A DNA stretch of 11,692 nucleotides from Anaeroplasmataceae bacterium (GTDB lineage Bacteria; Bacillota_I; Bacilli_A; Acholeplasmatales; JAEDCM01), in contig JAEDCM010000044.1 of NCBI GenBank assembly GCA_016294165.1, positions 1-11,692 of the forward strand. The letters run 5' to 3'. Every line of letters starts with the position of its first letter. Position 1 is the first letter of the stretch. The translations under genes were made by a program, and so were the position numbers. The notes beneath the pieces were generated by a model. It saw only the letters and a list, made by a program, of their open reading frames with translations, made no database searches and had not been told where the DNA came from. Shown piece by piece: positions 1 through 6,310 of the stretch.

Positions 1-38
1 AAAAAAGCCTTGATAGAGTATTTCTACTGTATCAAAGC
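1..38 (-). terminator. Intrinsic terminator of ssrA
   Basis: Reading the minus strand, a 9-bp outer stem (38-30 with 15-7, one G-U pair) encloses a C-C mismatch, a 4-bp inner stem and a GAAA tetraloop. It is followed by at least six T residues running to the window edge. It begins 13 nt after the CCA end of tmRNA, so it most likely ends the secG-rnr-smpB-ssrA transcript. Confidence 0.9.
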
Positions 39-51
39 ATTGCTTTCTTTT

Positions 52-403
52 TGGTGGAGCTGAGGGGAGTTGAACCCCTGTCCGAAAATAAATCCATATA
101 GGCTTCTACATGTTTAGTTTGTAATCAATTTCACTATAAGCAATGTACAAACACAAAAACCTACAGCTAACCCTATTAATCTCACTAAATTAGGTTATGG
201 TTGCACCCAAATTAGCCATCCCATTAGAATGAGCCCTTAATTGATGCCATGGGAGAGCACCAACAAGAGCTACGCTTATTTTCTTAGCAAGCGTAAGATA
301 AATTTTGTTGTCTTCCGGTTATTTAAAACCTCGGCGTTTTTACATGCGCAACCATGACATGCTACCTCTACTTCATTAAGCCCGTCGAAACCATTACAGC
401 CCC
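52..403 (-). ncRNA. ssrA: Transfer-messenger RNA (tmRNA)
   Basis: tmRNA enters stalled ribosomes as alanyl-tmRNA with SmpB, then serves as mRNA for a degradation tag. The minus strand starts with GGGGCTGTAATGGTTTCGAC at 403, the conserved 5' signature. It ends with CAGCTCCACCA at 52, so CCA is encoded. The two ends form a 7-bp acceptor stem with the G3-U70 wobble that is the alanine identity element. A T arm with a 5-bp stem and TTCAACT loop lies just before it. The length is 352 nt. By analogy with the Bacillus layout (ATAAC before a Gly resume codon), the tag begins at GGA (316) and reads GRQQNLSYAC, stopping at TAA (286-284). That stop sits in the loop of a 6-bp ACGCTT/AAGCGT helix, as expected for helix 5. 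The YAC ending is unusual. The gene lies 16 nt after smpB, and I see no convincing promoter of its own, so processing from a longer transcript is likely. Confidence 0.96.
284..316 (-). other. tmRNA tag reading frame (predicted)
   Basis: Ten codons (GGA to TGC) plus TAA encode GRQQNLSYAC, to which the charged alanine would be added in front. The frame was chosen from the ATAAC(C)-GGA context, the 10-codon length and the position of the stop in a helix loop. The two other frames fit worse: one runs through helix 5 without a stop, and the other ends in Leu-Leu-Arg-Lys. Confidence 0.65.
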
Positions 404-409
404 ATTTTT

Positions 410-434
410 AATTACGGTATTACCTACCGTAATT
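410..434 (-). other. Hairpin spanning the smpB stop codon, next to the tmRNA 5' end
   Basis: A perfect 10-bp inverted repeat (AATTACGGTA / TACCGTAATT) has a 5-nt loop. The smpB stop codon (422-420) covers the loop-stem junction, and the mature tmRNA 5' end is 6 nt further on. On the minus strand it is followed by A residues, so it is not a terminator for smpB. It could be a processing signal separating smpB mRNA from pre-tmRNA. On the plus strand it is followed by six T residues and could stop antisense transcripts. Confidence 0.6.
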
Positions 435-869
435 TTTTAACACTTTTTTCATTCTCATCTCAGCATCCTTTTCCTTTAAGCTTTCACGTTTATCATGAAG
501 CTCTTTACCCTTGCAAACGCCTAATTCCAATTTAGCCTTACCATCCTTTAGATAAAGCTTTAAAGGAATCAATGTATGTCCGTCAAGCATAACCTTTGAT
601 GCCAATTTCAATATTTCTCTTTTATGAAGTAATAATTTTCTTTCACGAGTTTCCTGATGATTGAAAATATTACCCTCATCATATTTTGATATATGCATAT
701 TAATCACAAAGCACTCATTGTCCTTAATCCTTGCATATGAATCATTTATATTAGCTTTAGATGCACGGATTGACTTGATTTCTGTACCCTTTAAAACAAT
801 TCCACACTCATATTTATCAATAATAAAATAATCATGTGATGCTTTTTTATTCTGTGCAATTATCTTCAT
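420..869 (-). CDS. smpB: SsrA-binding protein SmpB
   Basis: SmpB binds the tRNA-like domain of tmRNA and delivers it to stalled ribosomes. The 149-aa product has the family's usual length and motifs: N-terminal MKIIAQNKKASHDY, GTEIKSIR in the OB-fold core, then YDEGNIFNH, RERKLLLHKREI and the C-terminal KGKELHDKR with a basic, helical tail (about residues 117-149) that in known SmpB enters the empty mRNA channel. An in-frame GTG at 878 would add three residues, but it lies within the AGAGGG ribosome-binding site. I therefore chose ATG 869, which has proper spacing and the canonical N terminus. The start lies 23 nt inside the end of rnr, so translation is probably coupled. ssrA follows 16 nt later, which puts the protein and its RNA partner on one transcript. 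Confidence 0.97.
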   Translation of the reverse strand: MKIIAQNKKASHDYFIIDKYECGIVLKGTEIKSIRASKANINDSYARIKDNECFVINMHISKYDEGNIFNHQETRERKLLLHKREILKLASKVMLDGHTLIPLKLYLKDGKAKLELGVCKGKELHDKRESLKEKDAEMRMKKVLKNYGR

Positions 870-2928
870 AAGTCTCACCCTCTAGAATAAAATCTATCTC
901 ACCTAACTCTTTAGAAGCACGAGCAACTCTAATAAGCAATTTATCGCCTATTCTAAAGCTTTTACCACTTCTTGAGGTAATCATCATAAGCGTCTCATTA
1001 AAATCATATTGACCCCTTAAAGAACTTATTGAAATCATACCTTCTATGCTACTATCTAGCATAACATATAAACCAAATTTAGTAAAGGATACAATATGTC
1101 CTTCATAAACCTCATCAATATGTTTGCTCATAAATTCTGCCTGCTTCATTTTAACGACATCTCTCTCACATTCCATTGCTTTTTTTTCAGTATTCGAACA
1201 ACGTAATGCAATATCATCCATAACTCTATTATAATACTTTGTATGTGAAAAATCATTATTAATTACATACATTTTTAACAAACGATGAACAATTAAATCT
1301 GGATATCTTCTAATCGGTGAAGTAAAATGCGTATAATCAGAAAAAGCTAATCCATAATGTCCTAAAGGATATTTTGAATATTTTGCCTTCATCATACTGC
1401 GAAGCATAATATTACTAATCGGTACTATTTTATCCTCTGGAATCATCTTTAAAACCTTTTGAATATCATGCTGAGTAACATCCTCTGCCCTTTTCTTTAT
1501 ACGATATCCAAGGCCAGATAAAATAGTAAGCATATTATCTAGCTTTTCAGTAAAAGGATCCTCATGAATACGATAAATAAATGGCACATCAAGACTTTTA
1601 GCCATGCGCGCAACACAAACATTCGCAATAAGCATAAACTCCTCAATGATTCCCTCAGATATTCCACTCTCACGAGGAACGACATCAATACATGTTCCAT
1701 CAGAATCGCAAATTATTTTAGACTCAATGCTTGTAAATTCGATTGAACCATTAATAACTCGCTTATGCTTCAATATTTTAGCCAAATCTCGCATTTTAAA
1801 CACTAGATCAACTATTTCATCATACTCATGTAAAACCTCGCCATTAAGCAATTTATTAACATTTTTATATGTCATACGATAATTAGAATTAATAACACTA
1901 GAAGCAAGCTTAGTATTCTTAACATTTCCTTTTAAATCCAAATCAATAATCATTGTTAAGGTATAACGATCAACATTTGGATTAAGCGAACATATACCAT
2001 TACACAAAATATGCGGAAGCATTGGAACTACCGTATTGGCTAAATAAACACTAGTACCACGATTATATGCCTCTTTATCCAACTCAGATTCAAAAGTGAC
2101 ATAATGGCTAACATCCGCAATATGAACATATAACCTATATCCATTTTCACTATAATCTAAGCTTATTGCATCATCAAGGTCCTTAGCATCATCACCATCG
2201 ATGGTAATCGTTAACAAATCTCTTAAATCTAAACGATTAGTAACATCTATTTCATCAGATAGACTATTAGCCTCATCAATAACCGCTTTAGGAAACTCTA
2301 AAGGAATATCATAACGATAAATATGTGAAATGATATCCATTTTAGGATCATTCTCATGACCCAAAATCTTAACAATCTCACAACTAACACTATCATGATT
2401 ATAGCTAATAATCTTGCCAACAACCTTATGTCCCTTCACTGCATTATTGCTTTTACCTTTAGGGACAATGGCTAGCACACTATTCTTCTTATCATCATTA
2501 ATGATTCTTTTACCATCAAAGGTTCCTACAATTTGCGTAAACTTGCGCTCTAAAATACGACATACAGCACCCTCTGTGACCTTTTTTCCACGAAAATATC
2601 GTTCATATATGCCAACCAAAACACGATCATTGGTAAAGCTGTTAAGTGTTAAATCACGTGGAATAAAAACATCCTCCTCTAGTTCTTCACAGACAAAAAA
2701 TCCATATCCTTGTTCCTTGATAATAATATATCCCTCATATAATTTAAAATTCTCAGCTCGACCAAAATAATCACCAACTAAAACAATATCCCCGTTTTTA
2801 ATCAAATGATCTAACGCATCAATTACACGATACTTATCCTTTCTCTTATTTGCATGAAGTTTTATACAAACTTCTTGGAATGTTAGACGCTTATTTCTTT
2901 TAAAGATTTCTAATAGTTCCTTTTTCAT
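847..2928 (-). CDS. rnr: Ribonuclease R (RNB family 3'-5' exoribonuclease)
   Basis: RNase R degrades structured RNA processively from the 3' end and, in trans-translation, removes non-stop mRNA. Visible domains are an N-terminal winged-helix-like region (about 1-55), cold-shock OB folds (about 60-190), the RNB catalytic domain (about 230-560) and an S1 domain (about 605-683). The catalytic acidic pattern D-x5-D-x-DD is intact (D244, D250, D252, D253). The RNB signatures HIADVSHYV (269-277) and the THFTSPIRRYPDL block (from 533) are also intact. At 693 aa it is shorter than the B. subtilis enzyme (about 779 aa). It ends almost directly after S1 with an acidic tail and lacks the Lys-rich extension of many homologues. 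ATG 2928 has a strong AGGAGG site about 6 nt upstream. It lies between secG and smpB, the usual Bacillota order, and overlaps smpB by 23 nt. Confidence 0.96.
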   Translation of the reverse strand: MKKELLEIFKRNKRLTFQEVCIKLHANKRKDKYRVIDALDHLIKNGDIVLVGDYFGRAENFKLYEGYIIIKEQGYGFFVCEELEEDVFIPRDLTLNSFTNDRVLVGIYERYFRGKKVTEGAVCRILERKFTQIVGTFDGKRIINDDKKNSVLAIVPKGKSNNAVKGHKVVGKIISYNHDSVSCEIVKILGHENDPKMDIISHIYRYDIPLEFPKAVIDEANSLSDEIDVTNRLDLRDLLTITIDGDDAKDLDDAISLDYSENGYRLYVHIADVSHYVTFESELDKEAYNRGTSVYLANTVVPMLPHILCNGICSLNPNVDRYTLTMIIDLDLKGNVKNTKLASSVINSNYRMTYKNVNKLLNGEVLHEYDEIVDLVFKMRDLAKILKHKRVINGSIEFTSIESKIICDSDGTCIDVVPRESGISEGIIEEFMLIANVCVARMAKSLDVPFIYRIHEDPFTEKLDNMLTILSGLGYRIKKRAEDVTQHDIQKVLKMIPEDKIVPISNIMLRSMMKAKYSKYPLGHYGLAFSDYTHFTSPIRRYPDLIVHRLLKMYVINNDFSHTKYYNRVMDDIALRCSNTEKKAMECERDVVKMKQAEFMSKHIDEVYEGHIVSFTKFGLYVMLDSSIEGMISISSLRGQYDFNETLMMITSRSGKSFRIGDKLLIRVARASKELGEIDFILEGETYEDNCTE

Positions 2929-2948
2929 CCTATCCCTCCTTAATAAAC

Positions 2949-2975
2949 AAAAAAATGATTCACAAGAATCATTTT
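2949..2975 (-). terminator. Terminator-like hairpin between secG and rnr
   Basis: A 10-bp perfect stem (AAAATGATTC / GAATCATTTT) with a 4-nt loop is followed by a seven-T run on the minus strand, part of it shared with the stem. It lies 16 nt after the secG stop and about 20 nt before the rnr start. The stem is AT-rich and there is no obvious rnr promoter after it. I infer a leaky attenuator lowering rnr-smpB-ssrA expression relative to secG, or an mRNA-stabilising hairpin. Confidence 0.65.
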
Positions 2976-2991
2976 AAATGTCTAAACAAGA

Positions 2992-3219
2992 TTAACGAGA
3001 AACAGTTGTTGCTATAACAACAAGAACCACAAACAAAACGGCAATTACTCCTGTTGCAATAGTTAGGACTTTTTCAATTCCACGTTGCTTTTGATTTTTA
3101 AATAAATCGGATTTTTCACCACTAAAAGCATCTTGAATATTATCTTTAGATTCTTGCATCATAATTACACCAACTAATAGTAGTGCAACTACTAAAACTA
3201 AATAATCGATTACTAACAT
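2992..3219 (-). CDS. secG: Preprotein translocase subunit SecG
   Basis: SecG is the small non-essential subunit of the SecYEG channel that assists SecA-driven protein export. The 75-aa product has the family's two-helix layout: TM1 at about 3-20 and TM2 at about 49-71. The conserved loop between them reads AFSGEKSDLFKNQKQRGIEK, matching the SecG AFSG...LFG.QKARG pattern. A GGAGG site precedes ATG 3219 by about 8 nt. It has its own consensus-like promoter and heads the secG-rnr-smpB-ssrA cluster typical of Bacillota, although the B. subtilis carboxylesterase gene yvaK is missing here. Confidence 0.95.
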   Translation of the reverse strand: MLVIDYLVLVVALLLVGVIMMQESKDNIQDAFSGEKSDLFKNQKQRGIEKVLTIATGVIAVLFVVLVVIATTVSR

Positions 3220-3258
3220 AGTATTTACCTCCGTAAAACAAAATATCCATGCCTTTAT

Positions 3259-3287
3259 ATTTTACCAATAATAAAAGATTAAGTCAA
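3259..3287 (-). promoter_or_regulatory. Sigma-A-type promoter for secG
   Basis: On the minus strand, TTGACT (3287-3282) is separated by exactly 17 nt from TAAAAT (3264-3259). The expected start is near 3252, giving a leader of about 30 nt before secG. It is the only good promoter seen upstream of secG, rnr, smpB and ssrA. Confidence 0.8.
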
Positions 3288-3328
3288 TAACTTTTAACCC
3301 TTTATATATCATTTTTCAATATTCTTAT

Positions 3329-3358
3329 TTACTGTGAAATTAAAAACAATAATGGCAT
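3329..3358 (-). CDS. Possible 9-codon hydrophobic peptide ORF
   Basis: ATG 3358 reads MPLLFLISQ and stops at TAA. It is preceded by the Shine-Dalgarno-like AAGGTGA (3370-3364) at 5 nt spacing. A still smaller ORF, MRNTND (3389-3369), precedes it with AGGAG only 2 nt from its ATG, and its stop overlaps the ribosome-binding site of the second ORF. Both lie between the lemA hairpin and the secG promoter. I recognise no family. A good ribosome-binding site before a short ORF arises easily by chance in AT-rich spacers, so this is tentative. Confidence 0.2.
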   Translation of the reverse strand: MPLLFLISQ

Positions 3359-3407
3359 TACAATCACCTTAATCATTTGTATTTCTCATAACTCCTGATA
3401 TTAATAA

Positions 3408-3434
3408 TTAAAGCTGCTTGATAAGCAGCTTTAA
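3408..3434 (-). terminator. Hairpin after lemA
   Basis: A perfect 12-bp stem (TTAAAGCTGCTT / AAGCAGCTTTAA) with a 3-nt loop starts 7 nt after the lemA stop. The T tract after it is short and mixed with A (TTTAATTATT), so termination may be incomplete. It fits the end of the DUF3137-lemA transcript, since secG downstream has its own promoter. Confidence 0.75.
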
Positions 3435-3441
3435 CTCTTAA

Positions 3442-4002
3442 TTAGAACTTCATTTCAACATCTTGACGTTTCATTTCTTCAGCTTCAAAGAAACTTCTCT
3501 TAGAAATACCAATTCTATTCGCAACAATACTAGTTGGGAACACAACAATCGCTTGATTCATTCTTGTAACATTAGAATTGTATAAACGACGAGAAGCTTG
3601 TAAATTGTCCTCAATTTGTGCAATATGATCATTTAATTTTGAAAATTGAGTATCCGCTTTTAATTCAGGGTATTTCTCAACAACAACATTTAATGATTTT
3701 AATGCTGAAGTAATTTGATTAGCATATGCCGCTTTATCCTCAACTGAAGCATTAGCCCCAGGTTGACGCATCGCAATAATATCTTTTAATGTCTCATATT
3801 CATGTTTTGCATATCCTTTAGTAACCTCAAGCATTTTTGTCAAAGTGTCATATCTCTTTGTTAAAGCAACATCAATTCCTGAAAGTGCCTCATCACATTT
3901 GACATCAATCTTTCTTAAACGATTCATTGTTGAAATGTACCACCATACAATTGCAATGATGATAACCGCAACAACAATTAAAACAATACCTACTGTACCC
4001 AT
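3442..4002 (-). CDS. lemA: LemA family protein
   Basis: LemA proteins are small membrane-anchored helical-bundle proteins of poorly defined function, found across bacteria. This 186-aa product has a single N-terminal TM segment (about 5-23), then long amphipathic helices. The family core is present: LVEKYPELKA-like VVEKYPELKA (near 111-120), F..LNDHIAQIEDNL, ASRRLYNSNVTRMN, and a C-terminal FFEAEEMKR segment. An N-out, C-cytoplasmic or the reverse topology cannot be settled by eye. A strong GGGAGG site lies before ATG 4002. The upstream DUF3137 gene is 19 nt away, so the two are very probably co-transcribed. A LemA plus DUF3137 pair recurs in other bacteria and suggests that the two membrane proteins act together, but that is inference. 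Confidence 0.93.
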   Translation of the reverse strand: MGTVGIVLIVVAVIIIAIVWWYISTMNRLRKIDVKCDEALSGIDVALTKRYDTLTKMLEVTKGYAKHEYETLKDIIAMRQPGANASVEDKAAYANQITSALKSLNVVVEKYPELKADTQFSKLNDHIAQIEDNLQASRRLYNSNVTRMNQAIVVFPTSIVANRIGISKRSFFEAEEMKRQDVEMKF

Positions 4003-4021
4003 TCTATTTTTCCTCCCTTTT

Positions 4022-4861
4022 TTAAGCTATTTCCTCATTTTTGAATTTGTATGTTGACAATTCAAATTCATTAATGATTGCTCCAATTATATCAATCTGA
4101 GAACTAAATTTTTTAACCATTTCCTCAGTAATTGGTTGACTAATCTTTGGTTCAAGATAATCCTTATTATCATTTATACCAATATGTAACTGGTTATTGA
4201 TAAATGCAAACATTATTCTACCTTTATACATTTTTTCTAATCTTAACATCGCATCAATCATAACCGGTGTCAAAACAACAAATAAATGTTGTTCATCTGA
4301 GGCATAAACATTGAATTTATCACAAAAATCAATACTTTCAACCTCACACTTAACTAAACCACGTTTATTCATACCACCATCAAAAACTTGCTTTTCTTTA
4401 ACTTTAATAATTTGATTAAAATTCTTTTCATATTCAAATATAAACCAACGTCCCTTAAAATAAGTCTCGTATTCGGTATGATGATGTCCATTTGCATCAC
4501 GAGTTTCATGACGTTCCTCTAAATGACAATCTGCAACACTAAATTTTACATCCTTATAGTTACCAACCATTAAGTCCTCAGTATGATATCTATCAGGTGA
4601 TTTAACCATTCCAACACTCATAATCGTACCTATTGGAATTCCTAAGCTAGGATTATATTCCGAACCAGGATACAAATCATTTAACAACTCATTAACAAAG
4701 GATTTTTTAAATTCCTTTAAAAATTTATTCTTCTCCATTTGAGCTTTAATTATAAAGAATATTCCAATTATAACAATACAAAGCAATACTCCAATAATCA
4801 TATCTCTTTTATATGCTGAGTAAACCTTTAATCTCTTACTATCAAACTCCTGATAATTCAT
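4022..4861 (-). CDS. DUF3137 domain-containing membrane protein
   Basis: The 279-aa product has a short cytoplasmic-type N terminus, one TM helix (about 21-39) and a large soluble domain. The region with YFKGRWFIFEYEKNF (about 134-148) matches the DUF3137 hallmark as I know it. Before it is a polar His-rich stretch, RDANGHHHTEYET (121-133). Whether that binds metal is not known. DUF3137 has no established biochemical role. No signal peptidase site is evident, so the protein is probably anchored. The start at ATG 4861 is preceded by a run of six G residues, 6 nt away, serving as ribosome-binding site. A putative promoter lies in the 59-nt gap after metK, and lemA follows after 19 nt. Confidence 0.8.
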   Translation of the reverse strand: MNYQEFDSKRLKVYSAYKRDMIIGVLLCIVIIGIFFIIKAQMEKNKFLKEFKKSFVNELLNDLYPGSEYNPSLGIPIGTIMSVGMVKSPDRYHTEDLMVGNYKDVKFSVADCHLEERHETRDANGHHHTEYETYFKGRWFIFEYEKNFNQIIKVKEKQVFDGGMNKRGLVKCEVESIDFCDKFNVYASDEQHLFVVLTPVMIDAMLRLEKMYKGRIMFAFINNQLHIGINDNKDYLEPKISQPITEEMVKKFSSQIDIIGAIINEFELSTYKFKNEEIA

Positions 4862-4882
4862 AATATTCCCCCCACAAAATAT

Positions 4883-4911
4883 ATTTTACAATATTTTTTA
4901 AAAAATAGCAA
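4883..4911 (-). promoter_or_regulatory. Putative promoter for the DUF3137-lemA pair
   Basis: Minus-strand TTGCTA (4911-4906) and TAAAAT (4888-4883) are 17 nt apart, in the only gap between metK and the DUF3137 gene. The spacer holds a T6A6 tract, a bent-DNA-like element. I see no terminator after metK, so read-through from the SAM-controlled transcript may also feed this pair. Confidence 0.5.
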
Positions 4912-4920
4912 TATTTGGTA

Positions 4921-6057
4921 TTATAGAAGCTTTTTAAAGACATCAACTAAATCTAGTTCTTCCCAAGGAAGCTTAACATCAGTACGCCCAAAATGACCAT
5001 AAGCAGCCGTCTTTCTATAGATTGGACGTTTTAAATCTAAATGATTGATAATCCATTTTGGAGTAAGCGGACAAGTTTCCTTAACTAATTCCACAATCTT
5101 ATCATTGTCAACCTTATTTGTTCCAAAAGTATCAACTAAAATACTAACTGGCTTATCAATTCCAATGGCATATGATAATTGAATCTCGCATCTTTTTGCC
5201 AAACCAGCAGCCACAATATTTTTCGCAATATATCTTGCTGCATATGAAGCACTGCGGTCAACCTTTGATGGATCCTTTCCAGAGAACGCTCCACCACCAT
5301 GACGAGCTGAACCACCATATGTATCAACAATAATCTTACGACCTGTTAATCCACTATCACCTTGAGGCCCACCAACCACGAATCTTCCTGTTGGATTGAT
5401 TAAATATTTCGTATTTTCATCAATTAAATTACTTGGTAATACAGGTAAAATTACATGTTCAATTAGATCCTCTTTAATTTGATCTAATGAAACCTTTGGT
5501 GAATGCTGAGTTGAAATTAAAACAGTATCAATTCTAACGGCCTCATTGTTTTCGTTATACTCAACTGTAACCTGTGTCTTTCCATCAGGACGTAAATATC
5601 CCAATGTCATATTATGTCTAACCTCTGATAGGCGATAAGCAAGCTTATGAGCTAAAGTGATTGCTAAAGGCATATATTCCTCTGTTTCATCAGTCGCATA
5701 ACCAAACATGATTCCTTGATCTCCTGCCCCATCACGATTAACACCTAAAGCAATATCAGGGCTTTGATGATCTAATGATACTAATACGGCAATATTTTCC
5801 GCATCATAGCCATATTTACCACGATCATAGCCAATCTCTTTAATTGTCTTTCGCACAATTTGTGAAACATCAGGCATACTTTTAGCAGTTATTTCCCCAA
5901 CAACCATCGCTAAACCAGTAGTTACAACACACTCACAGGCAACACGCGCATCCTTATCAATTGTTAAAATTTCATCTAAAACAGCATCACTGATTTGATC
6001 ACAAATCTTATCAGGATGTCCTTCTGTTACACTTTCTGAAGTAAAAAAATAGTTCAT
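4921..6057 (-). CDS. metK: S-adenosylmethionine synthetase
   Basis: MetK makes S-adenosylmethionine from ATP and methionine in the cytosol, releasing phosphate and pyrophosphate. At 378 aa it is near the family norm. Signatures are all intact: SESVTEGHPDKICDQISDA (8-26, with the ATP-binding His and metal-binding Asp), the GAGDQGIMFGY motif (110-120) and the P-loop-like GGGAFSGKDPSKVDRSASY (254-272). The start ATG 6057 shares its A with the TAA of the preceding TSCPD gene (TAATG). Its ribosome-binding site, GAGGAGG, lies inside that gene's last codons, so translation is coupled. The SAM-I riboswitch upstream of the TSCPD gene closes a feedback loop in which the product SAM shuts off the enzyme's synthesis. 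Confidence 0.98.
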   Translation of the reverse strand: MNYFFTSESVTEGHPDKICDQISDAVLDEILTIDKDARVACECVVTTGLAMVVGEITAKSMPDVSQIVRKTIKEIGYDRGKYGYDAENIAVLVSLDHQSPDIALGVNRDGAGDQGIMFGYATDETEEYMPLAITLAHKLAYRLSEVRHNMTLGYLRPDGKTQVTVEYNENNEAVRIDTVLISTQHSPKVSLDQIKEDLIEHVILPVLPSNLIDENTKYLINPTGRFVVGGPQGDSGLTGRKIIVDTYGGSARHGGGAFSGKDPSKVDRSASYAARYIAKNIVAAGLAKRCEIQLSYAIGIDKPVSILVDTFGTNKVDNDKIVELVKETCPLTPKWIINHLDLKRPIYRKTAAYGHFGRTDVKLPWEELDLVDVFKKLL

Positions 6058-6293
6058 TATTTAGCCTCCTCTAACGCACGTGCTAATTGATCAGCACATG
6101 ATGTGTTGCGCATTCCGCATGTATTTCCTTTTAATATTTTAATAATTGTATCAACATCTTGTCCTTCCACAAGCTTAGAAATAGCCTTTAGATTTCCATT
6201 GCATCCACCTAGAAAGGATACTCCATAAACCTTATTGTCCTTAATTTCAAAAGTAATTTCTCTTGAACATACTCCTTTAGTAATATATTTCAT
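6057..6293 (-). CDS. Small TSCPD-domain protein (TIGR03905-like)
   Basis: The 78-aa product matches the small stand-alone TSCPD family (TIGR03905-like), related to the Cys-rich C-terminal domain of some class II ribonucleotide reductases. Four Cys are visible (C9, C31, C59, C66), with the typical FLGGCNGNLKAIS block (28-40), GNTCGMRNTSCADQLARAL (56-74) and a strand-helix pattern of a small alpha/beta domain. The Cys set could bind a metal or act in redox chemistry, but the family's function is not established. It is the first gene behind the SAM-I riboswitch, with AAAGGAGG 9 nt before ATG 6293, and its stop overlaps the metK start. Its synthesis should therefore rise when SAM is low, which hints at a role in methionine, sulfur or SAM metabolism. 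Confidence 0.88.
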   Translation of the reverse strand: MKYITKGVCSREITFEIKDNKVYGVSFLGGCNGNLKAISKLVEGQDVDTIIKILKGNTCGMRNTSCADQLARALEEAK

Positions 6294-6310
6294 ACAACGA
6301 TTCCTCCTTT

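Noticed and set aside
869..878. GTG 878 as the smpB start
   Set aside because: It overlaps the only ribosome-binding site and would add three residues before the conserved MKIIAQNKK start.
1564..1882. Plus-strand open frames inside rnr (also at 2414-2770)
   Set aside because: They lie opposite a fully conserved RNase R gene, lack recognisable domains and have no convincing ribosome-binding site. They are shadows of the coding strand.
3845..4057. Plus-strand frame opposite the lemA start
   Set aside because: It is opposite the LemA TM region and its ribosome-binding site. The hydrophobic translation mirrors the TM codons.
4889..4905. T6A6 palindrome after metK as a terminator
   Set aside because: It has no loop or GC-rich stem and forms the spacer between good -35 and -10 hexamers, so a promoter element is a better reading.
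5136..5330. Second minus-strand open frame inside metK
   Set aside because: It is an alternative frame of a conserved MetK region with no start signal or family resemblance.
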